A DNA stretch of 64,000 nt from UBA4408 sp002389785 (GTDB lineage Bacteria; Bacteroidota; Bacteroidia; UBA4408): contig DAORJK010000004.1 of the NCBI GenBank assembly GCA_035438985.1, positions 176,183-240,182 on the forward strand, read 5' to 3'. The notes below the pieces were generated by a model. It did no database searches, had not been told where the DNA came from, and saw only the letters and a program-made list of their open reading frames with translations. Below are positions 40,083 through 49,064 of the stretch, in pieces (positions within the stretch are counted from its first letter, which is position 1; each line of letters starts with the position of its first letter). The position numbers and the translations under genes were made by a program.

Positions 40083-40142
40083 GCTGTAGTAGCTCAGGGG
40101 TAGAGCATCCGCCAGCTGGCGGAGAAGAGGATGCCGGTTCGG
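40083..40142 (+). pseudogene. Degenerate tRNA-Thr copy D, 3' truncated
   Basis: Matches copy A up to GGAGAAGAGG, then switches to ATGCCGGTTCGG, a T-arm-like fragment unlike the other copies, and loses the 3' acceptor. It marks the end of the array. Confidence 0.8.
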
Positions 40143-40369
40143 TTAATATTCAATTAAAATGCACGATCTCACGCATATAAACACTGCAAACCTGATAAAT
40201 TATATTCTCTTAAAACAATCAATTGATTCATTTTTACAAAACGCAATTACTAATTGTTTGAATCAGAAAGTATAAATGTCAAAACTGCCTCAAGAAATTA
40301 AATAATGATCAAACTATTGAAAAATAATTATTTTTGCTAAACTCAATTAATGAACTAAAATTTTTAACT

Positions 40370-40909
40370 ATGAAAATTCTTAAAAAACTTGGACTTGGGA
40401 TATTGGCAATTGTAGCCATTTTATTAATCGTTGCCATTTTTATTAAAAAAGAATACGCGGTTGAGAGAGAGGTTACTATTAATAAACCCTTGGCAGATGT
40501 ATTTGCTTATGTTAAGAATATAAAGAATCAAAATTATTATAGTGTTTGGAATATGAAGGATCCGAATTCTAAACAGGAATACAAAGGAACCGATGGAACT
40601 GTTGGATTTATTGCATCTTGGGACAGCCAAAATGATGAAGTTGGACAAGGTGAGCAAGAAATAAAAAACATTGTTGAAGGTTCAAGAATTGACATGGAGC
40701 TTCGATTTACCAGGCCTTTTAAAGCAACCGATAATGGGTATTTAATTACCGAAAGTATAAACGAAAATCAAACCAAGGTGAAGTGGGGCTTTACCGGAAA
40801 AATGGATTACCCAATGAATTTAATGCTCGTGTTGATGGATATGGAAGGAATGATAGGTAAAGATATGCAAGAAGGATTATCTAATTTAAAAAGCATATTA
40901 GAAAAATAA
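40370..40909 (+). CDS. SRPBCC-family protein with N-terminal membrane anchor
   Basis: A 179-residue protein. An N-terminal hydrophobic helix (LGLGILAIVAILLIVAIFI) is followed by a START/polyketide-cyclase-like domain beginning EREVTINKPLADVFAYVKN and ending with GMIGKDMQEGLSNLKSIL. Such domains bind hydrophobic ligands; the ligand is unknown. The ATG at 40370 is chosen; the TTG at 40334 is too close to a TATTTTTG box at 40329. It is located between the tRNA array and a convergent secreted protein gene. Confidence 0.85.
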   Translation: MKILKKLGLGILAIVAILLIVAIFIKKEYAVEREVTINKPLADVFAYVKNIKNQNYYSVWNMKDPNSKQEYKGTDGTVGFIASWDSQNDEVGQGEQEIKNIVEGSRIDMELRFTRPFKATDNGYLITESINENQTKVKWGFTGKMDYPMNLMLVLMDMEGMIGKDMQEGLSNLKSILEK

Positions 40910-40918
40910 AGTTTCAAT

Positions 40919-43900
40919 TTAACGCATTAAAACTATTTTAATGTACTTTGTTTTTTCATTTACTCTTAATTCGTAAAAATAAATACCTTCAGCAAGCAAA
41001 CTGCTATCATAAGTTTTTTTGTAAACACCATCTTGCAGCAATCCATCAACCAATTTACTAATAAAAACGCCGCTAATAGTATACAAGCTTAAACTTAAGT
41101 TCGAACTAGTTTTTAGTGTAATTTCAAACTCAAGTGAATTAGAAAAAGGATTGGGAAAAGTGCTAAATTTAAATCCTTCATCTGAATTTTTATTTTTGTT
41201 TTTTATTTCGTTTATCCCAATCAGGTTCTCAGGTTTTAAATAAATTATTTTTGAATTCCCTATCCAATTAGCTTCTGTATAGGCTATTGTAGAATTGTTT
41301 TGGTCAACTACTTGAATGCTGTTTAAAATTTGACCATTATTTACAATAAAACTTAAGTTACTATCTACTGCCAGACTTAAGTTGAGCAAGGTAATTTTTA
41401 AATTATTTCCTATTAATTCTGTGCTGAAATTGCTGTTGTTTCTTGCTTTCCAGAAATCGCCAAAATCTTCCATGCTTTTAATTATTGAGCCACTAGGCAG
41501 TTGATTAACAAAACTACGCTGAGCCGCCAATTTGTAGGTTCTGGTGGGGTGAATCAATAAAACAGTGGGAGCACTATTCGCATGATTTTTTTCATAAACA
41601 TGTTTCCATTTAGTAACAAGTAAAGGATAATTCAGTGAATCGAGTATAAAGTCACGCACCACATCAGAGGTTGCAATTGGAATTTCGAGTAAGGTGGTTA
41701 GTCTGGATTGAAAAGACTTATCTTCATGTATAAAATAAGGGAAATTAGTAAGTACATCCGGTGCTGTATAGGACGAACTGAACTCGTAATTCAATGTGTC
41801 CATGGTTTTCATTTGTTTCGGATGAACCAATAAATACCCAGGTCGAAATGAGCGCACAGTTGTGTTGCAATCAGCTTGTAACAAGTTTTTAGAAACTTCG
41901 AGCTCGCCCCAAATAGTAGCATTGGTAGTAGCCCCCCCATTATTTGCCGGATGGTAATTGGAACGTGTATTTCCTGAAGTGCCCGTTAATACAATCGTTG
42001 AATCATCCATGTCAGAAAAATGTCCGATTGAATGACTAGCAATTGATCGGTTTTTGGTAACCAATAAATTCAGGTCAGTTATACTTGAATCGTAGAAAGC
42101 ACTAATTAAGTCATTCTCATAATGTACCGTCATAAAATAAGTAGAACCCATTTTTAAAGAATCTTCATAATTAGCAAACAATTGCATTAGATTTACTGAA
42201 CTTAGTGCGTCTATATCGTGAGTAACAATTAGCGTCGATTTACTGTTACCCGGACTAGTATGTTTCCAAACACCAAAATTTATGTGTGAAGTATAAATAG
42301 CTCTCATTAATAAAAACAGAACATCGGTAGTTGGTTCAAAAGCATTTGTGTATTCGCGCTCAGCATCATAATCTTTATTTACCTGATTACGAAAAATAAT
42401 TTCCTTAAGACTTATTCCAAAATTGTAGGCATATCCCGTTCCGTAATTATTTTTTGAAAGGCAAACTTTGCCGTCATCATAAAAACCCAAGTTTGTAGCA
42501 GTGCCTAACGAATAACCCAGTGTTTCAATCACATTTGCAGCCGAGGTATCACCCAACGAAATTGATTGTTCCAATGTATCGTTAAACCAAGCTAAATCAG
42601 CATCTGCACTCAGCATGTTAAAATAAACATTGCGTCGGTCTGTTCTTGTATCGAAATTAGTAATGCCAAAAAGTGTAAAAAGGTCAGGATCCTTTAAACG
42701 AATTGAAAATAAAATTCCTCCACTTCTTACATAATTGCGAAGAGCAACATGTTCGTCGCTTGAAAATACACCGTTTCCAACGGTAGAGCTACCAACGACC
42801 ATTTTGTAATTTTGAGCTTCAAAAATATCCGTCACCACTTTATACGAAATACCTGCAACATCTAACATGTGGCTTGCTGAGTAAAGATTTGAACCATTGG
42901 TTTCCTGGTTTTCAGGTCCCAAGTCTAAAAGCGCAACACTTCTACTGCGCTCTAAAGTTGAAAAAACTACTGTAATGGTATCTGAGCTCACCATTGCGGG
43001 TGTTATACAGCTACTATTGCTAGCGACAGAACAATAAATTTTATCACCACTAACTAGTGTGCTATCCAAAAAGGTGTTTTTGTCAATACCTACTGCGAAA
43101 CCATTTCTATACCATTGATAGTTTGGGGAAGTACCTCCATTGTTGGATAGTGCTGTGAACAAAATTAAGTTATCTTGAGTTTGCATACCATTGGAGCTAA
43201 GTACAACCTCGTGTAGCAAAATAGGGAAATTTACGATTATACTATTTGAACTTACTGGGGAAGCATTTATACATGGAAATGATGAGAGTAATTTGCAATA
43301 AATAACATCCCCTGTATCGAGCGAATTAATTGAAAAAACTCCGGTAGAATTGGTAGTACGCAGTGTGCCGTTTTTATACCATTTGAAAATAGGTAATGCA
43401 CCTCCATTTATAGCAGTCGCAGTAAAGTTTACAGTATCGCTTAAGCACGTTATAATAGTATCGGCTGAAATCGTTAGCGATGGGGTAAGCGTTGGATTGG
43501 GTAATATTCGATTTCCGGATGGATTTGGGTCTACTGGAGTATAAAGTCCAGCCCCTAGCCCGGTAATTGATAGTGATGAATCCATAACAAAAGCATCAAA
43601 ATAGAAAGTATTACAAGCAAGGTTGCTGTCGATATCAAAGGTTAGAAAGAGATAACGACTGGTAATTCCTAGGTTGGATAAATTAAACTGAAAATTAATT
43701 GTATCGCCGGGATTAACAATGCTGTCAAGTAGATTGGAGGTATTGAAAATAGATGAGTTGGTAAAATAAATTTTGGCCATTTTGACCATGTTATTGCTAG
43801 TATTATTCATTCTGAAACTAACACCATTAATACCCCAACTGCCTGTTGGTGTGGCGATTGCATCCAATTTAATATAAATAATTGCTTGGTTCGCACTATC

Positions 43901-44014
43901 GGCTGTTAGATTTCCAACAACTTGATAAGTTGTTGAATTTGAGTATTGTGAAGCAAAGGTTCTAGTCCAAAAAATGGAAAGGGCAAGGGAAAGACCAAGA
44001 AGATATTTTTTCAT
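40919..44014 (-). CDS. Large secreted T9SS protein with Ig-like and NodB-like deacetylase domains
   Basis: A 1031-residue exported protein with a signal peptide (YLLGLSLALSIFWTRTFA). It has an N-terminal beta-sandwich, two Ig-like repeats with cysteine pairs (about 180-350; each contains FKWYKNG or YQWYRNG), a flavodoxin/GATase-like segment (SVALLDLGPENQE...) and a polysaccharide-deacetylase-like domain. The latter shows VTHDIDA, the HxxxH-like SHSIGHFSDMD and SFRPGYLLVHP. The C-terminus has a T9SS sorting domain (STFPNPFSNSLEFEI ... YFYELRVNEKTKYIK). It probably acts on a surface or extracellular polysaccharide. The upstream box CAAATGTA (44094-44101, TACATTTG on this strand) is a likely promoter. 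Confidence 0.8.
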   Translation of the reverse strand: MKKYLLGLSLALSIFWTRTFASQYSNSTTYQVVGNLTADSANQAIIYIKLDAIATPTGSWGINGVSFRMNNTSNNMVKMAKIYFTNSSIFNTSNLLDSIVNPGDTINFQFNLSNLGITSRYLFLTFDIDSNLACNTFYFDAFVMDSSLSITGLGAGLYTPVDPNPSGNRILPNPTLTPSLTISADTIITCLSDTVNFTATAINGGALPIFKWYKNGTLRTTNSTGVFSINSLDTGDVIYCKLLSSFPCINASPVSSNSIIVNFPILLHEVVLSSNGMQTQDNLILFTALSNNGGTSPNYQWYRNGFAVGIDKNTFLDSTLVSGDKIYCSVASNSSCITPAMVSSDTITVVFSTLERSRSVALLDLGPENQETNGSNLYSASHMLDVAGISYKVVTDIFEAQNYKMVVGSSTVGNGVFSSDEHVALRNYVRSGGILFSIRLKDPDLFTLFGITNFDTRTDRRNVYFNMLSADADLAWFNDTLEQSISLGDTSAANVIETLGYSLGTATNLGFYDDGKVCLSKNNYGTGYAYNFGISLKEIIFRNQVNKDYDAEREYTNAFEPTTDVLFLLMRAIYTSHINFGVWKHTSPGNSKSTLIVTHDIDALSSVNLMQLFANYEDSLKMGSTYFMTVHYENDLISAFYDSSITDLNLLVTKNRSIASHSIGHFSDMDDSTIVLTGTSGNTRSNYHPANNGGATTNATIWGELEVSKNLLQADCNTTVRSFRPGYLLVHPKQMKTMDTLNYEFSSSYTAPDVLTNFPYFIHEDKSFQSRLTTLLEIPIATSDVVRDFILDSLNYPLLVTKWKHVYEKNHANSAPTVLLIHPTRTYKLAAQRSFVNQLPSGSIIKSMEDFGDFWKARNNSNFSTELIGNNLKITLLNLSLAVDSNLSFIVNNGQILNSIQVVDQNNSTIAYTEANWIGNSKIIYLKPENLIGINEIKNKNKNSDEGFKFSTFPNPFSNSLEFEITLKTSSNLSLSLYTISGVFISKLVDGLLQDGVYKKTYDSSLLAEGIYFYELRVNEKTKYIKIVLMR

Positions 44015-44254
44015 TTGTTAAAAATTGGTACTGTGAAGTCCAGAAAAAATATGTACAATCCTGGTCGATTGTTTTGCTTTCTACAAATGTAGTAGATAAT
44101 TACAGTCTTAATAAGGAAATAGTTAGAATAAGTTAACAACTGTAAGGTAATAAGTTTAAAGTTCTGTTTAAAATGAATCCCAGTGCATCCATCCATCAAA
44201 AAATGCAGAATGATGAAAACTTGGTATTTAGTAATGAAAAAAGCAAAATAATTT

Positions 44255-44284
44255 TTGCATATACGCAATAGTTTTCTACATTTG
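44255..44284 (+). promoter_or_regulatory. tuf operon promoter, near-identical to the tRNA-cluster promoter
   Basis: TTG at 44255-44257, a 19-nt spacer and TACATTTG at 44277-44284. The downstream GCAGTCCTTTTTAGAAAAAG is identical to that of the promoter at 39062, indicating a duplicated module. Confidence 0.8.
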
Positions 44285-44377
44285 CAGTCCTTTTTAGAAA
44301 AAGGGTTGTTTTTTTATGGGCTAAAACCATGTGAAAACACCAGTAAATATAGGCTGTTTAGGTTTTGAATTGGGGCT

Positions 44378-44420
44378 GAAAATTGAATGAGGTTTAGTAT
44401 CAATTTTCAATTTTTTTGAG
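44378..44420 (+). promoter_or_regulatory. Terminator-like hairpin in the tuf leader
   Basis: A 9-bp stem GAAAATTGA / TCAATTTTC is followed two bases later by seven T residues, 90 bp before the tuf ATG. It could act as an attenuator limiting tuf operon transcription. The AT-rich stem is weak, so this is tentative. Confidence 0.4.
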
Positions 44421-44503
44421 CAAATAATTACTGTAAATGGGAAAGATTTTAATTTTTTTGAGAACAAATAAATAATAAACACAACAATTAATAAACAATA
44501 GCA

Positions 44504-45691
44504 ATGGCTAAAGAAAAATTCGACCGTTCCAAACCACACGTAAATATTGGAACCATCGGTCACGTTGACCACGGAAAAACTACACTTACTGCAGCAATCA
44601 CTACAGTTTTAGCTGAAAAGGGATTGTCTGAAGTAAGAGATTTCTCTTCAATTGATAATGCTCCTGAAGAAAAAGAAAGAGGTATTACCATTAATACTTC
44701 ACACGTTGAATATCAAACACAGAACCGTCACTATGCACATGTTGACTGTCCAGGTCACGCTGATTATGTGAAGAACATGGTTACGGGAGCTGCCCAAATG
44801 GATGGAGCGATATTAGTTGTTGCTGCTACTGATGGACCGATGCCTCAGACTCGCGAACACATTCTTTTGGCTCGCCAGGTAGGTGTACCTAAGATTGTTG
44901 TGTTTATGAACAAAGTGGACATGGTGGATGATGCTGAGTTATTAGACTTAGTTGAAATGGAAATTCGCGAATTGTTGACGTTCTATCAATTTGATGGAAA
45001 CAACACTCCAATTATCCGTGGATCTGCATTGGGTGGATTGAACAAAGAGCCTAAATGGATGGAGAAAATCATGGAATTGATGGATGCTGTTGATACTTAT
45101 ATTCCAATTCCTCCACGTGAAGTTGAAAAACCTTTCTTGATGCCGGTTGAGGATGTATTCTCAATTACCGGACGTGGAACTGTTGCAACAGGACGTATTG
45201 AAACTGGTGTTGTGAATTCAGGTGAGGAAGTTGAGATTATGGGAATGCAAGAAGAGCGTTTGAAATCAACTGTAACCGGTGTTGAAATGTTCCGTAAATT
45301 ATTGGATCGTGGTGAAGCTGGAGATAACGTAGGTTTATTATTGCGTGGTATTGACAAGAAAGACATCCGCAGAGGGATGGTTATTGCAAAACCGGGTTCT
45401 ATTACTCCACATACTGATTTCAAAGCTGAAATTTATGTATTGAAAAAAGAAGAAGGTGGACGTCACACTCCATTCCATAACAAATACCGTCCTCAATTTT
45501 ACTTACGTACAACTGACGTAACAGGAGAAATTGAATTACCAGCAGGACGCGAAATGGTTATGCCAGGTGATAACGTTACAATCACTGTAAAATTAATTAT
45601 GCCGGTTGCTATGGACAAAGGTTTACGTTTTGCGATCCGTGAAGGAGGTAGAACAGTAGGTGCTGGTCAGGTAGTTGAGGTTATAAAATAA
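44504..45691 (+). CDS. tuf: Elongation factor Tu
   Basis: A 395-residue GTPase that delivers aminoacyl-tRNA to the ribosome. The G motifs are G1 GHVDHGKT, G2 RGITINTSHVEY, G3 DCPGHADYVKN, G4 NKVDMVDD and G5 GSALGG. Domains 2 and 3 follow, with FSITGRGTVATGRIE. First gene of tuf-trnW-secE-nusG-rplKAJL-rpoB; fusA and the str operon are not adjacent. Confidence 0.99.
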   Translation: MAKEKFDRSKPHVNIGTIGHVDHGKTTLTAAITTVLAEKGLSEVRDFSSIDNAPEEKERGITINTSHVEYQTQNRHYAHVDCPGHADYVKNMVTGAAQMDGAILVVAATDGPMPQTREHILLARQVGVPKIVVFMNKVDMVDDAELLDLVEMEIRELLTFYQFDGNNTPIIRGSALGGLNKEPKWMEKIMELMDAVDTYIPIPPREVEKPFLMPVEDVFSITGRGTVATGRIETGVVNSGEEVEIMGMQEERLKSTVTGVEMFRKLLDRGEAGDNVGLLLRGIDKKDIRRGMVIAKPGSITPHTDFKAEIYVLKKEEGGRHTPFHNKYRPQFYLRTTDVTGEIELPAGREMVMPGDNVTITVKLIMPVAMDKGLRFAIREGGRTVGAGQVVEVIK

Positions 45692-45709
45692 CAAAGGTTT
45701 CTGGTTTTT

Positions 45710-45759
45710 GTTTAGTGTTTGAAGGGTTTTCTTCAAACACTAAACTTGAAACCCTTCAA
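45710..45759 (+). promoter_or_regulatory. Two mutually exclusive hairpins between tuf and tRNA-Trp
   Basis: Hairpin 1 is a perfect 15-bp stem (GTTTAGTGTTTGAAG at 45710-45724 with CTTCAAACACTAAAC at 45731-45745). Hairpin 2 pairs TGAAGGGTTT (45720-45729) with AAACCCTTCA (45750-45759). They share the GAAG strand and cannot form together. There is no T tract, so a role in RNA processing or partial termination before tRNA-Trp is more likely than a simple terminator. Confidence 0.7.
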
Positions 45760-45766
45760 CGAATAA

Positions 45767-45837
45767 ACGGGCGTAGTTCAAGGGTAGAATAGAAGTCTCC
45801 AAAACTTTTGATGGGAGTTCGAATCTCTCCGCCCGTG
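45767..45837 (+). tRNA. tRNA-Trp (CCA)
   Basis: Acceptor ACGGGCG/CGCCCGT; anticodon CCA in CTCCAAA; discriminator G. Its location between tuf and secE is a common bacterial arrangement. Confidence 0.96.
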
Positions 45838-45886
45838 CATAGAGTGAATGAATAGATGGAGTATCCATTACAAAAAGGAATAGAAA

Positions 45887-46081
45887 GTGAATAGAATAAA
45901 AGCATATTTTCAGGAAACAAGTCAAGAACTTTTCACAAAAGTTTCATGGCCAACTTGGGCAGAATTGCAAAGTAGTGCGATAATCGTAATGGTTGCATCC
46001 TTAATTATTGCAATAATTATTTTGGGAATGGATTCAAGTTTCCGATTAATTATGGAGAACCTTTATAAATTGACTCGATAA
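45887..46081 (+). CDS. secE: Preprotein translocase subunit SecE
   Basis: A 64-residue single-helix form of SecE. The conserved amphipathic region ETSQELFTKVSWPTWAELQ precedes one transmembrane helix (IIVMVASLIIAIIILGM). GTG start. It clamps SecY in the translocon and lies 4 bp before nusG. Confidence 0.95.
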   Translation: MNRIKAYFQETSQELFTKVSWPTWAELQSSAIIVMVASLIIAIIILGMDSSFRLIMENLYKLTR

Positions 46082-46085
46082 TAAC

Positions 46086-46640
46086 ATGGCAACTACTGCA
46101 GAACAAGTAAAAAAGTGGTATGTTATCCGAGCTATCAGTGGCAAGGAAAAAAAGATTAAACAATACATTGAAGTTGAAATCAATCGTATTGGAATGAGTG
46201 ATTATGTTTCTCAGATTTTAATTCCAACTGAAAAGATATATCAGATCAGAAACGGAAAAAAGATCAGTAAGGAACGTCCTTATTTTGGAGGATACATCTT
46301 AATTGAAGCAGCATTGATTGGGGAGATACCTCATACAATAAAAAATATAACCGGAGTGATCGGATTTTTAGGAGATAAGAATGGAGACCCGGTTCCATTG
46401 AGAATGAATGAAGTTAACCGCATTTTAGGAAATGTGGATGAGTTGGCAGATAAAGATGAAGAATTGAATATTCCTTTTATTGTTGGAGAAACAGTTAAGG
46501 TAGTTGATGGGCCGTTCAATAGCTTCAGTGGAGTAATTGAAGAAATAAACGAAGAAAAGAAGAAGCTGAAAGTGATGGTGAAAATCTTCGGTCGCAAAAC
46601 CCCGTTAGAATTGGGTTATTTGCAAGTTGAAAAAGAGTAA
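46086..46640 (+). CDS. nusG: Transcription termination/antitermination factor NusG
   Basis: A 184-residue protein with an NGN domain (WYVIRAISGKEKKIKQYIE ... RPYFGGYILIEA) and a C-terminal KOW domain (FIVGETVKVVDGPFNSFSG). It binds RNA polymerase and couples transcription to translation or termination; it also likely acts at the boxA sites of the rrn operon. Confidence 0.97.
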   Translation: MATTAEQVKKWYVIRAISGKEKKIKQYIEVEINRIGMSDYVSQILIPTEKIYQIRNGKKISKERPYFGGYILIEAALIGEIPHTIKNITGVIGFLGDKNGDPVPLRMNEVNRILGNVDELADKDEELNIPFIVGETVKVVDGPFNSFSGVIEEINEEKKKLKVMVKIFGRKTPLELGYLQVEKE

Positions 46641-46734
46641 TAACAAGTTTAAAGTTTTGGGTTTAAAGTTTAAAGTTTATAAAGCTTCCACTTTTTGCTA
46701 AGAACCAAAAACCAAAGACAATAAACTAAATAAA

Positions 46735-47178
46735 ATGGCAAAAGAAGTAACAGGCTTTATTAAGCTTCAAGTAAAAGGTGGCGCTGCAAATCCATCACCT
46801 CCCATTGGTCCGGCTTTAGGATCAAAAGGGGTGAATATCATGGAGTTTTGCAAGCAATTTAATGCAAGAACACAAGATCAGGCAGGAAAAGTATTGCCTG
46901 TAATCATCACCGTATATTCTGATAAGTCATTCGACTTTATCATCAAAACTCCTCCAGTTGCTGTACAACTAATTGATGCTGCCAAAATTAAAGGTGGATC
47001 TGCTGAGCCAAACCGTAAAAAAGTAGGAACAGTAAGTTGGGCACAGGTAAAAGACATTGCTCAAATTAAGATGCCAGATTTGAATTGTTTTACAATTGAA
47101 TCGGCCATGAGCATGGTAGCAGGTACAGCTCGTAGTATGGGTTTAACCGTTACCGGAGAGAGTCCTTTAAAAAAATAA
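46735..47178 (+). CDS. rplK: 50S ribosomal protein L11
   Basis: A 147-residue protein of the GTPase-associated centre. Strings IKLQVKGGAANPSPPIGPALG and the C-terminal rRNA-binding domain ending RSMGLTVTGESP are diagnostic. Confidence 0.98.
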   Translation: MAKEVTGFIKLQVKGGAANPSPPIGPALGSKGVNIMEFCKQFNARTQDQAGKVLPVIITVYSDKSFDFIIKTPPVAVQLIDAAKIKGGSAEPNRKKVGTVSWAQVKDIAQIKMPDLNCFTIESAMSMVAGTARSMGLTVTGESPLKK

Positions 47179-47238
47179 TTTTAATTTTTTAGCGATACGG
47201 TATCTGCCGAATTGTTAGAAATTCAAAATACAAAAAAG

Positions 47239-47934
47239 ATGGCAAAAATATCTAAAAAAAGAAAAGCAATCCTAGGCAAAGTGGATGCTAAAAAGACATA
47301 TCAATTGTCGGAAGCAGCTGCCCTGGTAAAAGAAGTAACAACTACTAAATTCGATTCGTCAGTAGACATGGCGGTTCGTTTAGGTGTTGATCCGCGTAAA
47401 GCCAATCAAATGGTTCGTGGTATTGTATCATTACCACACGGTACTGGTAAAACAGTTCGTGTATTGGTGCTTTGTACACCTGATAAGGAAGCTGAAGCTA
47501 AGGCTGCCGGCGCTGATCACGTTGGATTGGACGATTATATTACCAAAATCAAAGGAGGCTGGACAGACATCGATGTTATCATTACTATGCCAAGTGTTAT
47601 GGGTAAAGTAGGAGCGTTGGGTAAAGTACTTGGACCACGTGGTTTAATGCCGAATCCTAAAACAGGAACAGTAACCTTGGAAGTAGGTAAGGCAGTTACT
47701 GAAGTTAAAGCAGGTAAAATTGATTTTAAAGTGGATAAAGCTGGAATCGTGCATGCATCCATTGGAAAAGTAAGTTTCGACAGTAAGAAAATTGCTGAGA
47801 ATGCTGCTGAATTACTTCAAACTATTGGCAAACTAAAGCCATCCAGTGCGAAAGGAGTTTATGTAAAAAGCATCTCTATGTCGAGCACGATGAGTCCGGG
47901 AATTGCAATCGATACTAAAGCAGTTAGTTTATAA
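47239..47934 (+). CDS. rplA: 50S ribosomal protein L1
   Basis: A 231-residue protein of the L1 stalk, often also a translational repressor of its own operon. Typical strings are VDPRKANQMVRGIVSLPHGTGK and LGPRGLMPNPKTGTV. The ATG at 47239 is chosen; a TTG at 47212 would add nine residues that do not match L1. Confidence 0.98.
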   Translation: MAKISKKRKAILGKVDAKKTYQLSEAAALVKEVTTTKFDSSVDMAVRLGVDPRKANQMVRGIVSLPHGTGKTVRVLVLCTPDKEAEAKAAGADHVGLDDYITKIKGGWTDIDVIITMPSVMGKVGALGKVLGPRGLMPNPKTGTVTLEVGKAVTEVKAGKIDFKVDKAGIVHASIGKVSFDSKKIAENAAELLQTIGKLKPSSAKGVYVKSISMSSTMSPGIAIDTKAVSL

Positions 47935-47985
47935 CAAAGTATAAATCTGTTCTTCTTTTCAAAAGAAGAATGAAGAGAAAAGAAA

Positions 47986-48510
47986 ATGAAAAAGTCAGAA
48001 AAAAATGAAATGATTGATAGTTTGGTTGAGAAACTAAACAACAATTCTAATTTTTATTTAACCGATATATCTGGTTTAACTGTTGAAAAAACAAATGCTT
48101 TGCGCAGAAAGTGCTTCGAAAATCAAATTTCGTTGCATGTGGTGAAAAACACCTTGTTGCAAAAAGCAATGGAAAAAACCAATAAGGATTATTCAGAATT
48201 GTATCCTATTTTAAAAGGTTCTACCTCAGTGATGTTTTGTGAAGTTGCAAATGCTCCTGCAAAACTAATTAAGAGTTTTAGAAAAGAACCAACCGACAAG
48301 CCGGTATTAAAAGGTGCTTGGGTAGGTGAAGGTGTTTACATTGGAAACAATCAGTTAGGAGCATTAGCAGATATTAAATCGAAAGAGGAAGTTATCGGCG
48401 AAATTATTGGCTTGTTACAATCACCTGCGAAGAATGTTATCTCTGCGCTTAAATCAAGTGGCGGTAAGTTGGCAGGAATTGTTAAAACCTTATCAGAAAA
48501 ACCTGAATAA
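47986..48510 (+). CDS. rplJ: 50S ribosomal protein L10
   Basis: A 174-residue stalk-base protein. The N-terminal part has FYLTDISGLTVEKTNALRRKC and VVKNTLLQKAM; the C-terminal helix (ISALKSSGGKLAGIVKTL) binds L7/L12 dimers. It forms the stalk with rplL downstream. Confidence 0.97.
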   Translation: MKKSEKNEMIDSLVEKLNNNSNFYLTDISGLTVEKTNALRRKCFENQISLHVVKNTLLQKAMEKTNKDYSELYPILKGSTSVMFCEVANAPAKLIKSFRKEPTDKPVLKGAWVGEGVYIGNNQLGALADIKSKEEVIGEIIGLLQSPAKNVISALKSSGGKLAGIVKTLSEKPE

Positions 48511-48579
48511 AGAATTCGTAAAAATTTTTAGTAATCAAATAATAGTCAAATAGTAATTAACAATTAAAACAAAAATAAA

Positions 48580-48951
48580 ATGGCAGATTTAAAAGCTTTT
48601 GCAGAACAGTTAGTTAACCTAACAGTAAAAGAAGTAAACGAATTAGCAACTATCTTAAAAGATGAGTATGGTATTGAACCAGCAGCAGCAGCAGCAGTGA
48701 TGGCAGCACCAGCAGCCGGAGGAGCGGCAGCAGCTGAAAAAACTACTTTTGATGTAATTTTAAAAGCAGGTGGAGCTAACAAATTAGCAGTAGTAAAATT
48801 GGTGAAAGACTTAACTGGTCTTGGCTTAAAAGAAGCTAAAGATTTAGTTGACGGAGCTCCAAAACCTATTAAAGAAGGTGTTTCTAAAGAAGACGCTGAG
48901 AACTTAAAAACTCAATTAACAGAAGCAGGAGCTGAAGTTGAGGTTAAATAA
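48580..48951 (+). CDS. rplL: 50S ribosomal protein L7/L12
   Basis: A 123-residue stalk protein. The N-terminal dimerisation helices are followed by an Ala/Gly-rich hinge (AAAAAVMAAPAAGGAAAAE) and the factor-binding C-terminal domain (KLAVVKLVKDLTGLGLKEAK). Normal length. Confidence 0.98.
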   Translation: MADLKAFAEQLVNLTVKEVNELATILKDEYGIEPAAAAAVMAAPAAGGAAAAEKTTFDVILKAGGANKLAVVKLVKDLTGLGLKEAKDLVDGAPKPIKEGVSKEDAENLKTQLTEAGAEVEVK

Positions 48952-49064
48952 GCGTATTCAATAATACAAAAACTGTTTAGACCGTTCCTTGAAAGGAGCA
49001 GGTCTAAACTAGTTTGTAGATATTTTGTTTTACTCAATTATTTTAACTTTTAATACTTCAAGTT

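Larger units (their letters stand above)
39639..40142 (+). repeat. Tandem array of degenerate tRNA-Thr copies, exact 130-bp period
   Basis: Copies begin at 39693, 39823, 39953 and 40083, exactly 130 bp apart. Each unit is a 75-nt tRNA-like body plus a 55-nt spacer (CAAGGCCCTTACCGATATTC, a T8 tract, then TTGACATT and CCCTATTAA). The same spacer follows the intact tRNA-Thr(GGT), so the array grew by tandem duplication of that gene plus its flank. The last copy is truncated. Confidence 0.9.
44015..44503. other. Intergenic region carrying divergent promoters and the tuf leader
   Basis: The region contains a minus-strand -7 box at 44094-44101, the tuf promoter at 44255-44284 and a long (about 210 nt) tuf leader with a terminator-like hairpin at 44378-44420. 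Short open frames in it have no family features and no plausible start context. Confidence 0.6.

Noticed and set aside
39639..40142. CRISPR array
   Set aside because: The whole 130-bp unit repeats, including the spacers, and the unit is derived from tRNA-Thr; there are no unique spacers and no cas genes.
44011..44572. Short minus-strand frames upstream of tuf
   Set aside because: They overlap promoters and the tuf start, with no signal peptide or domain.
45710..45759. Simple terminator between tuf and tRNA-Trp
   Set aside because: There is no T tract after the stems, and the downstream genes have no separate promoter that can be seen.
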